Assembly: GCA_946480125.1 (NCBI GenBank)
Contig: CAMLIY010000013.1
Span: forward strand, 1 to 25,833
Direction: 5' to 3'
Length of the DNA: 25,833 nt
From: an uncultured Asticcacaulis sp.
GTDB lineage: Bacteria > Pseudomonadota > Alphaproteobacteria > Caulobacterales > Caulobacteraceae
Translations under genes and position numbers: made by a program
In this document: positions 7,249 to 14,414 of the stretch, piece after piece
Position numbering within the stretch: the stretch's first letter is position 1
Layout of the letters: each line of letters starts with the position of its first letter
The notes under the pieces: model-generated
Told to the model about the DNA's origin: nothing
Seen by the model: the letters and a program-made list of their open reading frames with translations, nothing else
Database searches by the model: none

Positions 7249-8181
7249 TCACAGCGTTACATCCACTGGCTGGCCGGCATGGAGCGCTTCGGGCTTTTCA
7301 GGCGTCGCCTCAATCAGGAACATCAGCTTCTGGCGCTCTTTCACACTGTAGATTACCGGCGGGGTAAATTCGGCTTCCGGTGAGATAAACCGCACCCGCG
7401 CCGCCTGCCCTGTGCAGCCATCGCAGCCGACATGCACCACCGCCCCCACCCGGAACTTGCTAAGGTCAGCCTGCGGCACATAAAAGCGCACAAATTCCCG
7501 TCCCTTCGGCCGTACCGTCAGAACCGCCGCGCCGGCCGCCACAAACTCGCCCGGCTCACGCAGGCGCTCATCCACCTGCCCCGTCAGACGCGCCTTCACG
7601 TCACGGTCATCCACCGTATATTGCGCCCCGGCGACATCGGCGCTGGCGGCGGCCGCCTGCGCCTGAGCCGCACGCTGCTGGTCCTCGCGCGAGGCCAGGC
7701 GCTTCTCGGCGATCAGTTTGTCAATATTGACCAATTGTGCCTGGGCCGATTTGGTCGTGGCCCGCAGACTGTCCATCTGCGCCGCCGAGACATAGCCCTT
7801 CGGCTCCAGTTGGGCGTAACGCGCCTCATTGGCACGGGCGAGATCGAGTTGGCTTTGCGCCTCGATACGCTGGGCCAGCAGCGGCGCGATATCAGCCTCA
7901 CGCGCCCCCTTGGTCAGGTCGGCAGCACTGGCTTGCGCCGCCACGGCGCGGCTTTCGGCCCCGCTCAAAGCGTGTTCCTGTTGCGTGGCATCCAGCCGAA
8001 ACAAGGCCTCGCCTTCGTTCACGGAATCACCGCGGTCAACATTGACAGCAGACAGCCACCCCGATTGTGGCGCATTGATACTGACCGTCTGACTCTCGAC
8101 ATAGCCGCTGTAGCTGTCCGCCGGTTTCGACTGGCAGGATGCAAGCACAAGGCATGTACTCAGCAGCAGGAGATTACGCAT
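7249..8181 (-). CDS. HlyD/YbhG-type periplasmic adaptor lipoprotein
   Basis: 310 residues. The N-terminus MRNLLLLSTCLVLASC ends in a lipobox with acylated Cys16, so the protein should be a periplasmic lipoprotein anchored in a membrane. It has the adaptor layout: a first lipoyl half (SINAPQSGWLSAVNVDRGDSV), a long Ala/Gln/Glu-rich coiled coil (about 75-180), the second lipoyl half (DVKARLTGQVDERLREPGE) and a beta-barrel domain. It would link the ABC permease to an outer-membrane channel. No outer-membrane factor is encoded nearby, so a shared TolC-like protein is expected. The start overlaps the end of the TetR gene by 8 nt, indicating translational coupling. The VGCDGCTG segment gives an unusual close Cys pair in the barrel region. 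Confidence 0.9.
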   Translation of the reverse strand: MRNLLLLSTCLVLASCQSKPADSYSGYVESQTVSINAPQSGWLSAVNVDRGDSVNEGEALFRLDATQQEHALSGAESRAVAAQASAADLTKGAREADIAPLLAQRIEAQSQLDLARANEARYAQLEPKGYVSAAQMDSLRATTKSAQAQLVNIDKLIAEKRLASREDQQRAAQAQAAAASADVAGAQYTVDDRDVKARLTGQVDERLREPGEFVAAGAAVLTVRPKGREFVRFYVPQADLSKFRVGAVVHVGCDGCTGQAARVRFISPEAEFTPPVIYSVKERQKLMFLIEATPEKPEALHAGQPVDVTL

Positions 8182-8797
8182 GATCGAGGCCCTTCAGGAA
8201 GACACGCACATGGGTTTGCAGGTAAGGTAATGGCGGAAACGGCGCCTCATCGCTATCGGCAAAAACCAGCGCCCACAGCGCGGATTTCAGCACTGGGGCG
8301 ATGACCAGATGCGCCGCCATTGTGGCCTCGATGCCGGATATCTCGCCGCGATCAAGCGCCCGCTGGAACAGGCTGGTCAGCGCCCCCAACATCTTCTGCA
8401 CCACTTCGCGGCGATAAAAGGCGGCCAGTTCCGGAAAGCGCTGGGCTTCAGCGATCAGAAGCTTGGGGTATACCGGCAAGCGGCCCGCCTCGATGGCCAT
8501 GGCCGCCATTTCGACCATGCGCATCAGGGCCGGTTCGAGCGGGCCGTTATAGCCCTTGAGAAAGGTGGAAGCCAGTTCTACGCGCGGCGCGATATCACGT
8601 CGCACCAACGCCTCAAACAAGGCCTGCTTGGTCGGGTAATAGAGATAGACCGTCCCCTTGCTCACCTTAGCCGCCCGGGCCACATCTTCCATGCGCGCGC
8701 CTTCAAAGCCGTGCCGGGAAAATTCCGCCAGCGCGGCATTCAGAATATCAGCCTGACGCACCTCGGGCGCGGCTCTGCGGCGAACTGGTTTTTCCAT
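8174..8797 (-). CDS. TetR-family repressor of the ABC efflux operon
   Basis: 207 residues. The N-terminal HTH is canonical: RQADILNAALAEFSRHGFEG, then MEDVARAAKVSKGTVYLYYP (about residues 14-60). The C-terminal helical ligand domain is divergent, as usual. It is the first gene of the TetR-HlyD-ATPase-permease operon, the same gene order as E. coli ybiH(cecR)-ybhGFSR. A 28-bp perfect palindrome 12 nt upstream of its start codon is the obvious autoregulatory operator. A hydrophobic drug-like inducer is expected by analogy only. Confidence 0.93.
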   Translation of the reverse strand: MEKPVRRRAAPEVRQADILNAALAEFSRHGFEGARMEDVARAAKVSKGTVYLYYPTKQALFEALVRRDIAPRVELASTFLKGYNGPLEPALMRMVEMAAMAIEAGRLPVYPKLLIAEAQRFPELAAFYRREVVQKMLGALTSLFQRALDRGEISGIEATMAAHLVIAPVLKSALWALVFADSDEAPFPPLPYLQTHVRVFLKGLDHA

Positions 8798-8808
8798 TTA
8801 CGATTTCT

Positions 8809-8836
8809 TTACAGTACTGACCAGTCAGTACTGTAA
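8809..8836. promoter_or_regulatory. Perfect 28-bp TetR operator palindrome
   Basis: TTACAGTACTGAC (8809-8821) and GTCAGTACTGTAA (8824-8836) are exact 13-bp inverted arms around CA. Length, symmetry and the GAC/GTC centre fit TetR-family operators. It lies in the promoter region of the TetR gene and controls the whole operon if bound. Confidence 0.8.
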
Positions 8837-8846
8837 CTCGAAATGA

Positions 8847-8878
8847 AAAACCCGGCAAGTGGCAAGCTGCCGGGTTTT
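8847..8878 (-). terminator. Rho-independent terminator after nagX
   Basis: AAAACCCGGCA (8847-8857) and TGCCGGGTTTT (8868-8878) form an 11-bp stem with a 10-nt loop. Read on the minus strand it is followed by a T-run. It ends nagX just before the TetR operator, insulating the efflux operon. Confidence 0.8.
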
Positions 8879-8881
8879 GCC

Positions 8882-10063
8882 TCATATCTTGAGGAAGATT
8901 TTTTTAAGATAAAACGGCAGCACGAACAGCCAGCAAATGACCAGCACGCCCAGCGCGAACAGGAACGACATGGCGTAAGGATCAGCGATGACGCTATGCA
9001 TCCAGCGGGTGACAATCCCCGCCAGACCGCTCACATCGAGGAAGACCGAAAACAGCCAGGCGAAAACATAGGCCAAAATCGCATTGGTGCCGAAGACGCG
9101 GATCGGCATGGCCCATTTCGTGTAACCGAGGCGATCCATGACCAGCATCAACGCCGACAGGATCAGCATGGCCAGGCCACTGGTGATCAGCGCGAAGGAA
9201 GAGGTCCAAAGCTTCTTGATAATGGGGATCTGGCTGTCCATCGCCAAAGCCGCCAACACCAGCATCAGCCCGATCAGCGCCACGCTGCCCGAAGATTTCG
9301 CCGGCGTCTGTTTCTGGATCAACAGGCCGATCAGGATACCGGCGAGAATATTGAACACCGCCGGGAAGGTGGACAGCAAGCCCTCCGGATCATAGACCAC
9401 CTGCCCTGCCTCATTGGTGCCGCCCTGATAAATGTGCCGGATACCCGGAATGATGCGATCAATGAATGAAGGCCAGGCCCCTTCCGGATCGAAGCGATTG
9501 ACCCCAAAACCCGGCACCGGCACGAATTTCATCAGAATGGCGTAGCCGAGGATCAGGCCGAGCGCCCAAAAGGCCAGTGGCCGGGCATGAAGCACCAGCT
9601 TGCCGCCCTCGATATGGCTATGCAAAAAGACCAGACCCGCGGCCAGGGCATAGCACAGCCCAATGCGTTGCAGCACACCCGGATAACGCCAGTGGGCGAA
9701 ATCGAAATGCGGCAGCAGATTCAGGAACAGACCGATGGCAATGAGGATGGCGGCGCGGCGCACCACATGAAGCGCCATCTCGCCTTTACCGCCTTCGCCG
9801 ATCCGCCGGCTCATGGAGAGCGTCATCGAAATACCGACACAGACCATGAAGCCGGGGAAAACCAAGTCTGTCATGGTGAAGCCATGCCATTCGGCATGAT
9901 CGAACGGCGGCCAGATATGTGACCAGTCGCCGGCATTATTGGCCAGCAACATGCCGGTGATGAACAGCCCGCGCAGGATATCCAGCGCCTCGAAGCGTTT
10001 CGACTTCGGCGCCTCCACCTTCGGCTTTTCCCGCTTTTCAAATGTAAGTATCTCGGCAGCCAT
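8882..10063 (-). CDS. nagX: NagX / HGSNAT-like membrane acyltransferase (DUF5009)
   Basis: 393 residues. A charged cytoplasmic N-terminus leads into FEALDILRGLFITGMLLANN, the conserved LDxLRG start of the HGSNAT/DUF1624/DUF5009 family. An extracytoplasmic loop WPPFDHAEWHG carries the candidate active-site His, and about ten transmembrane helices follow, ending LFVLPFYLKKIFLKI. HGSNAT acetylates terminal glucosamine across a membrane; bacterial NagX proteins are linked to chitin/GlcNAc use, perhaps in uptake or modification of amino sugars. Here it is monocistronic with a good SD (AAGGGGAAG) and its own terminator, without nag genes beside it, so the substrate assignment is by family only. Confidence 0.85.
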   Translation of the reverse strand: MAAEILTFEKREKPKVEAPKSKRFEALDILRGLFITGMLLANNAGDWSHIWPPFDHAEWHGFTMTDLVFPGFMVCVGISMTLSMSRRIGEGGKGEMALHVVRRAAILIAIGLFLNLLPHFDFAHWRYPGVLQRIGLCYALAAGLVFLHSHIEGGKLVLHARPLAFWALGLILGYAILMKFVPVPGFGVNRFDPEGAWPSFIDRIIPGIRHIYQGGTNEAGQVVYDPEGLLSTFPAVFNILAGILIGLLIQKQTPAKSSGSVALIGLMLVLAALAMDSQIPIIKKLWTSSFALITSGLAMLILSALMLVMDRLGYTKWAMPIRVFGTNAILAYVFAWLFSVFLDVSGLAGIVTRWMHSVIADPYAMSFLFALGVLVICWLFVLPFYLKKIFLKI

Positions 10064-10168
10064 ACGCTTCCCCTTTATATCATTATGGTGAACATCTCAC
10101 AGCTTTTGCACCTTGCCAAGCCTAGCCTGGTTCCGTCCACATAAAGACCAATGCGGCACCAATTAAAA

Positions 10169-10242
10169 TGTCAGGCCAACCTGACATTTTTTCACTATGT
10201 CAGGTTGACATTACATTTGAGGGGTGTAAGGTCAGCCTTACA
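10169..10242. promoter_or_regulatory. Three tandem 18-bp inverted-repeat operators (XRE unit)
   Basis: Site 1 at 10169-10186 is TGTCAGG-CCAA-CCTGACA. Site 2 at 10198-10215 is TGTCAGG-TTGA-CATTACA, one mismatch from symmetric. Site 3 at 10225-10242 is TGTAAGG-TCAG-CCTTACA. All fit TGTMAGG-N4-CMTKACA, with starts 29 and 27 bp apart. They end 22 bp before the GTG start of the membrane protein. A TTGACA within site 2 (10205-10210) could be a -35 box. The XRE protein of the same unit is the likely binder. Confidence 0.65.
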
Positions 10243-10264
10243 TTATCATCTGGCGGAGTTTCCC

Positions 10265-10663
10265 GTGCTTCAGACTAAATCCCCGGCGACTAAATATACA
10301 CTCGGCATGATCCTGTGGATGAGCCTTTATGCGGTGGCCATTGTTTTCAATGGCTTTTACTTCCGGCATCATACGCCCACCGGCCCCCTGCTCTATGCCC
10401 TGGCCATTCTGCCGGCCCTGCCGGTGGGCGGCTCGATCTGGGCCGTTCTGCGCTTTATCGAGAAAAGCGACGAATATGTCCGTTCGGTCATGGCGCGACG
10501 CTTCATCGTCACCACAGGCCTGACCCTGTTCATCTGCACCGCCTATGGCTTCCTTGAAAACTACGCCGGCGTGCAGCATTTCGATCTCTACTATGTTTAT
10601 ATGCTGTTCTGGATCTGTTTCGGACTGGTCGGCGCCTTCACAGCTATACGGGGGCGCGCATGA
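10265..10663 (+). CDS. Small integral membrane protein, partner of XRE regulator
   Basis: 132 residues from GTG 10265, chosen because GGCGGAG lies 8 nt upstream. The longer in-frame ATG at 10151 would translate through the operators and is rejected. Four hydrophobic helices (about 12-32, 38-58, 74-94, 101-125) with short loops; no catalytic motif. The stop overlaps the XRE start by 4 nt (ATGA), so the two are translationally coupled. Pairs of a small four-helix membrane protein and a ~67-residue XRE regulator are widespread in bacteria. The membrane partner is often of unknown role, possibly signalling or sequestration of the regulator. Confidence 0.8.
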   Translation: MLQTKSPATKYTLGMILWMSLYAVAIVFNGFYFRHHTPTGPLLYALAILPALPVGGSIWAVLRFIEKSDEYVRSVMARRFIVTTGLTLFICTAYGFLENYAGVQHFDLYYVYMLFWICFGLVGAFTAIRGRA

Positions 10664-10863
10664 AACAAATCCTGCGTGAGCTGCGCACTGAAAAGGGCCT
10701 GACCCAGGCCGATCTTGCCAACCAGTTGGGCGTCTCCCGCCAGGCGGTTATTGCGCTCGAAACCGACAAGCACTCGCCGTCGCTTGACCTCGCCTACAAA
10801 ATTTCCGCCGTGTTCGACCTGCCGGTCGAGGCCATCTTCCAGAACCCTTACCGCCAGCCCTGA
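10660..10863 (+). CDS. Short XRE/Cro-type HTH regulator
   Basis: 67 residues that are almost entirely one HTH domain: LRELRTEKGLTQADLANQLG, then VSRQAVIALETDKHSPSLDL and a short tail (AYKISAVFDLPVEAIFQNPY). This is the YozG/PF01381-type short regulator seen beside small membrane proteins. It starts inside the end of the membrane-protein gene (4-nt ATGA overlap). The three tandem operators upstream of the unit are its presumed targets, giving autoregulation and control of the alpha/beta hydrolase downstream. Confidence 0.9.
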   Translation: MKQILRELRTEKGLTQADLANQLGVSRQAVIALETDKHSPSLDLAYKISAVFDLPVEAIFQNPYRQP

Positions 10864-10964
10864 CCTATTGTTTGAAGACATCTTTCATGTCCCTGCGCAC
10901 GCCTGCCGAGCGCATCCGCCCCCGCATGCCTTTTTTATCGCCCTCACCCTCCAAGGAAATTACC

Positions 10965-11897
10965 ATGATCAAACGTTTTTGCGCCGGCTTTCACAACGGC
11001 GGGATTTTTAACCGTCCGATGGCTCTGATCGCCATCATCATCGCCATTGTCGCCGCCCTGTCGTCTGGCCATTCCAAGGCCGCGACCGCCTTCCCGGATG
11101 CCGCCACCGCTCGCTTTTCGGTGACAATCACCGGCAGCGGGCCGGATGTCATCCTGATCCCCGGCCTCGCCTCATCCGGCGCCGTCTGGGATGGCACGGT
11201 GGCGCAATTGAAGGGCCATTATCGCCTGCATGTGCTCAACCTGGCCGGTTTCGCCGGCGAACCCGCTGGCGCCAATATCCAAGGCGATATCCTGGCGCCC
11301 TCGGTCGAAGCGATCGACGCCTACATCAAGGCCAATCATCTGCAAAAACCGGTCATCGTCGGTCATTCGCTCGGTGGGCTGATGACCTTGATGCTGGCGA
11401 AGGCGCACCCGGAAGATACCGGCAAGCTCGTCATCGTCGACGCCCTGCCCTATGTCGGTGTCATCTTCAATCCGCTGGCCACAGTCGAAATGGTCAGGCC
11501 CCAGGCCGCCGCCATGCGTGACGGTGTGCTCAAAGCCACGGATGACGGCTTCAAAGCCCAGCAGGCCGCCACCGCCGCCCGTCTCGTCACCAGCGCCAGC
11601 GATCAGGCGAAGGTGCTCGACTGGTCGATGACCTCCGATCGCCATGTCTTTGCCGAAAGCTTCTATGAAGACCTGACGATCGATCTGCGTCCGGACCTGA
11701 CAGGTATCGCAACGCCAACCGTCCTGATCTTCCCGATCGCCGCGGGTGAGGATGCCGCCACCACCGAAGCGATCTACAAGACCAACTATGCCGGAAAGCC
11801 GAACATGACCTTCAGCCGTATCGACAACAGCCGGCATTTCATCATGCTCGACCAGCCGGCGGCTTTTAAATCGGCGCTCTCAGCGGCTTTGAAGTAA
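10965..11897 (+). CDS. Membrane-anchored or exported alpha/beta hydrolase
   Basis: 310 residues from ATG 10965, preceded by CAAGGAAA. Residues 19-40 are a hydrophobic signal or anchor (IAIIIAIVAALSSGHSKAA). The hydrolase core follows: oxyanion region LIPGLASSGAVWD, nucleophile elbow VIVGHSLGGLM with Ser135, and a C-terminal His291 (SRHFIMLDQP). The acid is probably an Asp/Glu near IAAGEDA. The substrate is unknown; the fold covers esterases, lipases and lactonases. It lies 101 nt after the XRE gene on the same strand and may be read from the same promoter. The upstream in-frame ATG at 10872 lacks an SD and would bury the signal sequence. Confidence 0.85.
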   Translation: MIKRFCAGFHNGGIFNRPMALIAIIIAIVAALSSGHSKAATAFPDAATARFSVTITGSGPDVILIPGLASSGAVWDGTVAQLKGHYRLHVLNLAGFAGEPAGANIQGDILAPSVEAIDAYIKANHLQKPVIVGHSLGGLMTLMLAKAHPEDTGKLVIVDALPYVGVIFNPLATVEMVRPQAAAMRDGVLKATDDGFKAQQAATAARLVTSASDQAKVLDWSMTSDRHVFAESFYEDLTIDLRPDLTGIATPTVLIFPIAAGEDAATTEAIYKTNYAGKPNMTFSRIDNSRHFIMLDQPAAFKSALSAALK

Positions 11898-12335
11898 TTA
11901 CAAATCGTGGCGGAACTGGATGAAATCGGTTTTCGTCGCCAGCTTTTCATATAGCGCCTGAGCGGTTTTATTGGCCTCATCCGTGACCCAGTAAAGCCGC
12001 TCGGCGCCATTCGCCTTGCCGGCTTCGGCCACGGCGGCGATCAACGCCCGCGCCACACCCTTGTCGCGCTGGTCTTCAGCGACAAACAGGTCTTCGAGAT
12101 AGCAATACCAGTCCCGCGCCCAGCTTGAGCGGTGTAATACATAGGTGGCAAAGCCGATGATCCGGTCATCTGATCTTGCGACCAGCAGATTGAGATTTTC
12201 TTCCTTATCCAGGGCCCGGGCGAAGGTCAGGTCGGTGATTTCATCGTCAAGCGCGTGCTTATAGAAATCGAGATAGGCGCGCCATAGCGGCAGCCATGCG
12301 GCCTTATCTTCCGATGTCGCTGATGAAATTTGCAT
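11898..12335 (-). CDS. GNAT-family N-acetyltransferase
   Basis: 145 residues from ATG 12335 (MQISSATSEDKAAW), which follows the TspO-like stop by two nucleotides. The GNAT core is clear: FATYVLHRSSWARDWYCYLE then DLFVAEDQRDKGVARALIAA, where QRDKGVA is the acetyl-CoA pyrophosphate loop (Q/RxxGxA). NGAERLYWVTDEANKTAQAL is the late alpha4/beta region. The acceptor is unknown. A longer frame to 12368 would overlap the upstream gene and has no better start. It is probably co-transcribed with the TspO-like and PhnA-type genes. Its stop abuts the convergent hydrolase. Confidence 0.88.
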   Translation of the reverse strand: MQISSATSEDKAAWLPLWRAYLDFYKHALDDEITDLTFARALDKEENLNLLVARSDDRIIGFATYVLHRSSWARDWYCYLEDLFVAEDQRDKGVARALIAAVAEAGKANGAERLYWVTDEANKTAQALYEKLATKTDFIQFRHDL

Positions 12336-12337
12336 GG

Positions 12338-13102
12338 TCAGGCCGCCAGCGCCTGCGGCTTGCGCCACAATACATATAGCCGCATCCCCACCACCACTCC
12401 CATACCAATGGCGGCGATGACCACCATGGCCGGTTGATGATCCCGGCTCTGATTGGCGATCAACACCCAGAACAGTGCCCAGGCCAGACCGGCGGCATAA
12501 AAGCTGTTGGCGGTGCGGTAAACCATCCAGCCGCCAAAGGCGATCAGCGCGATCAGAAAAAGAGCGGAAATGGCGACATTACCGGCATCAAGGCCAAAGC
12601 CGGTCCAGATCATGGCTGAGGTGAAATTGACGAAGCACGCCGCTGTCAGCCAGCCGGTCACCAGACCCAGCGGTCCGGCCACGAGGAGCTTTTCCTTCAA
12701 AGAAAGCGTCAGCTCATTGCGCAGCTTGAACAGGCCATTCAATCCGGCGAACAAGGCCACGGCCACCAGGCAGAAGCTGATCCATTCAAGACCGATGACC
12801 GGCACCCACAACTGCCACAAGGCATTGACCAGCCACACGACGATCAGGTTCCAGTCGATCGTTTCAAGCGCGATGCTTTCTTTTTGACGGGGCAAAATCT
12901 GCCATATAGCCGTCACCAGCGCATAGGCATAGATCAGCCCCCAGATAACGAACGCGCTCTTATAGGGCACCAGCGGATGACTGGTCAGCGCCGATTGCAC
13001 CTCTACCGGTTCGCCTATTCCCATGATGACGGTCAGACGTGCAGTCACGATCTGGGCAACGGCCAGCGCCAGTACCACGGTCGATTGTGCGCTACGCTTC
13101 AT
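12338..13102 (-). CDS. TspO/MBR-like polytopic membrane protein
   Basis: 254 residues with about seven hydrophobic helices and many aromatics. The segment SAFVIWGLIYAYALVTAIWQ, the Trp-rich LVNALWQLWVPV and a late ALFWVLIANQSRD recall tryptophan-rich TspO/MBR proteins. It is longer than the ~160 residues of classical TspO, so it belongs to a longer relative or only resembles it. TspO proteins bind porphyrins and cholesterol-like ligands. A strong SD (AAGGGGCA) precedes ATG 13102, 6 nt after the PhnA-type gene, so the two form one operon. The functional assignment is weak; the membrane location is firm. Confidence 0.65.
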   Translation of the reverse strand: MKRSAQSTVVLALAVAQIVTARLTVIMGIGEPVEVQSALTSHPLVPYKSAFVIWGLIYAYALVTAIWQILPRQKESIALETIDWNLIVVWLVNALWQLWVPVIGLEWISFCLVAVALFAGLNGLFKLRNELTLSLKEKLLVAGPLGLVTGWLTAACFVNFTSAMIWTGFGLDAGNVAISALFLIALIAFGGWMVYRTANSFYAAGLAWALFWVLIANQSRDHQPAMVVIAAIGMGVVVGMRLYVLWRKPQALAA

Positions 13103-13108
13103 TGCCCC

Positions 13109-13339
13109 TTAAGCTTTCCTGACAAATTCCGTACGCAGGACCAGTCCTTTGACCTTATCCGCATTGCATTCGATTTCAGCCTCGTCATGGGTAAGGCGGA
13201 TATTCTTTATCAGTGTGCCGCGCTTGAGCGTCACGCCGCCGCTGCCCTTGACCTTAAGGTCCTTGATCAGGGTGATGCTGTCGCCATCATGAAGCCGCGC
13301 GCCGTTGCAATCTTTTACTACGATGTCGTCGTCAGCCAT
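13109..13339 (-). CDS. PhnA/YjdM C-terminal-type domain protein
   Basis: 76 residues from ATG 13339 (MADDDIVVKDCNG). The sequence VVKDCNGARLHDGDSITLIK, DLKVKGSG, LKRGTLIKNIRL and GLVLRTEFVRK follows the C-terminal domain of PhnA/YjdM closely. E. coli YjdM has an extra N-terminal zinc ribbon (about 110 residues in all); that ribbon is absent here, a known short form. Despite the old name, YjdM is not required for phosphonate use and its role is unknown. The in-frame ATG at 13360 has no SD. First gene of a likely three-gene unit with the TspO-like protein and the GNAT enzyme. Confidence 0.85.
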   Translation of the reverse strand: MADDDIVVKDCNGARLHDGDSITLIKDLKVKGSGGVTLKRGTLIKNIRLTHDEAEIECNADKVKGLVLRTEFVRKA

Positions 13340-13404
13340 GGCACGCCTGTAAAGAGTCATTCGTTACAGTTCGCGTAGCGCAAGCCAGCCTCATCGGCAA
13401 ATGA

Positions 13405-13860
13405 CTAATCCTTGCAGAATCCTTCATTGGCCGCGACCACCAGGCAGTCCTTTTTATCAGCCAGCCACTTCATGCCTGTCGCCTCACCGTTCCCCTTGTG
13501 AATAACCAGGGGCGCAGCATCGCGGGTGATGTGAATGCCATCGCCTTCGAGCGTGCCGGTAAAGGTGCGCGGCCCGTCGAGATTGGTGATCACGACCTCA
13601 TAGTCGCTGCCCGCCGGGGTGATGGTCATCGCCGTGCCTTCAGGGCCGGTCCATTTGCCGACATACCCCGTTGCGTCGACGCTTGTCATGGCCTCGGAAA
13701 CAGCTTGTGAAGCGGCTTGGGCAGCGGTGATGGACATGGCAGCCGATTCGGACGCCTGCGAAGAGGCAATCTCATCGCTGCCCGGTTTGGGTGAGCAGGC
13801 GCTGAGAAATGTAACCGCCGCCCCCATAGTCAGGCATGTCAGTTTGGCGAGGTTTTTCAT
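13405..13860 (-). CDS. Predicted lipoprotein of unknown function
   Basis: 151 residues. MKNLAKLTCLTMGAAVTFLSAC is a signal peptide with lipobox LSAC (Cys22). A Ser/Ala-rich linker (about 24-60) follows, then a compact ~85-residue domain beginning VGKWTGPEGTAMTITPAGSD with a beta-rich pattern (GTLEGDGIHITRDAAPLVIH) like small lipocalin-like or META-like lipoprotein domains. Two Cys near the C-terminus (DCLV, FCKD) could form a disulfide. Family not recognised. It stands alone, convergent with no neighbour, and divergent from the GNAT gene at 13974. Confidence 0.78.
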   Translation of the reverse strand: MKNLAKLTCLTMGAAVTFLSACSPKPGSDEIASSQASESAAMSITAAQAASQAVSEAMTSVDATGYVGKWTGPEGTAMTITPAGSDYEVVITNLDGPRTFTGTLEGDGIHITRDAAPLVIHKGNGEATGMKWLADKKDCLVVAANEGFCKD

Positions 13861-13973
13861 GAATATCTCCGCTGAAGGCGTTTACGTCATGACATACGAA
13901 CTGAATATTCTTAAAACCATGCCGATCTTTCTATTTTTTTGTAAATTAGTGATCATAACCCCCGGAACCGGCA

Positions 13974-14411
13974 ATGGCCCTTACCACTCGTATCATCTTG
14001 CACGGTTCGGCCGATTACGCCGCCGCCGTCAATCTGCGCCGCGCCGTCCTGCGCACGCCACTCGGCCTGGATTTCACCTCGGACCAACTGGCGGCCGAGT
14101 CCGATGATATCCATATCGCCGCCTTTGACGACGGCGAACTGGTGGGCACCACGCTCCTGACGGCCTATGATGACACGATGTTCAAACTGCGCCAGATGGC
14201 GGTCGATGACACCGTGCAGGGCCAGGGCATCGGCGCGGCCCTGCTCATCGCCGCCGAGACCGCTACCCGCGCCGCCGGCAAATCGCGCATCACCCTGGCG
14301 GCCCGCACGCGCGCGCAAGCCTTCTACACGCGCAATGGCTATGCGCCTGTGGGCGACATTTTCGAGGAAGTAACCATTCCCCACATCGTCATGCAAAAGA
14401 CAATCGGCTGA
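13974..14411 (+). CDS. GNAT-family N-acetyltransferase (ElaA-like)
   Basis: 145 residues. The fold is typical GNAT: VNLRRAVLRTPLGLDFTSDQ, IAAFDDGELVGTTLL, then LRQMAVDDTVQGQGIGAALL containing the acetyl-CoA loop QGQGIGA, and ITLAARTRAQAFYTRNGYAP, the conserved FYxxxGY near the end. The general layout recalls ElaA-type or small-molecule acetyltransferases; the acceptor is unknown. ATG 13974 has only a weak SD (CCGGAA). The gene is 3 nt from the convergent end of the GH127-type gene, with no visible terminator between them. Confidence 0.88.
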   Translation: MALTTRIILHGSADYAAAVNLRRAVLRTPLGLDFTSDQLAAESDDIHIAAFDDGELVGTTLLTAYDDTMFKLRQMAVDDTVQGQGIGAALLIAAETATRAAGKSRITLAARTRAQAFYTRNGYAPVGDIFEEVTIPHIVMQKTIG

Positions 14412-14414
14412 GCC

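Noticed and set aside
10151..10264. Longer membrane protein from ATG 10151
   Set aside because: It would run through the three operators; GTG 10265 has a well-placed SD and the expected N-terminus.
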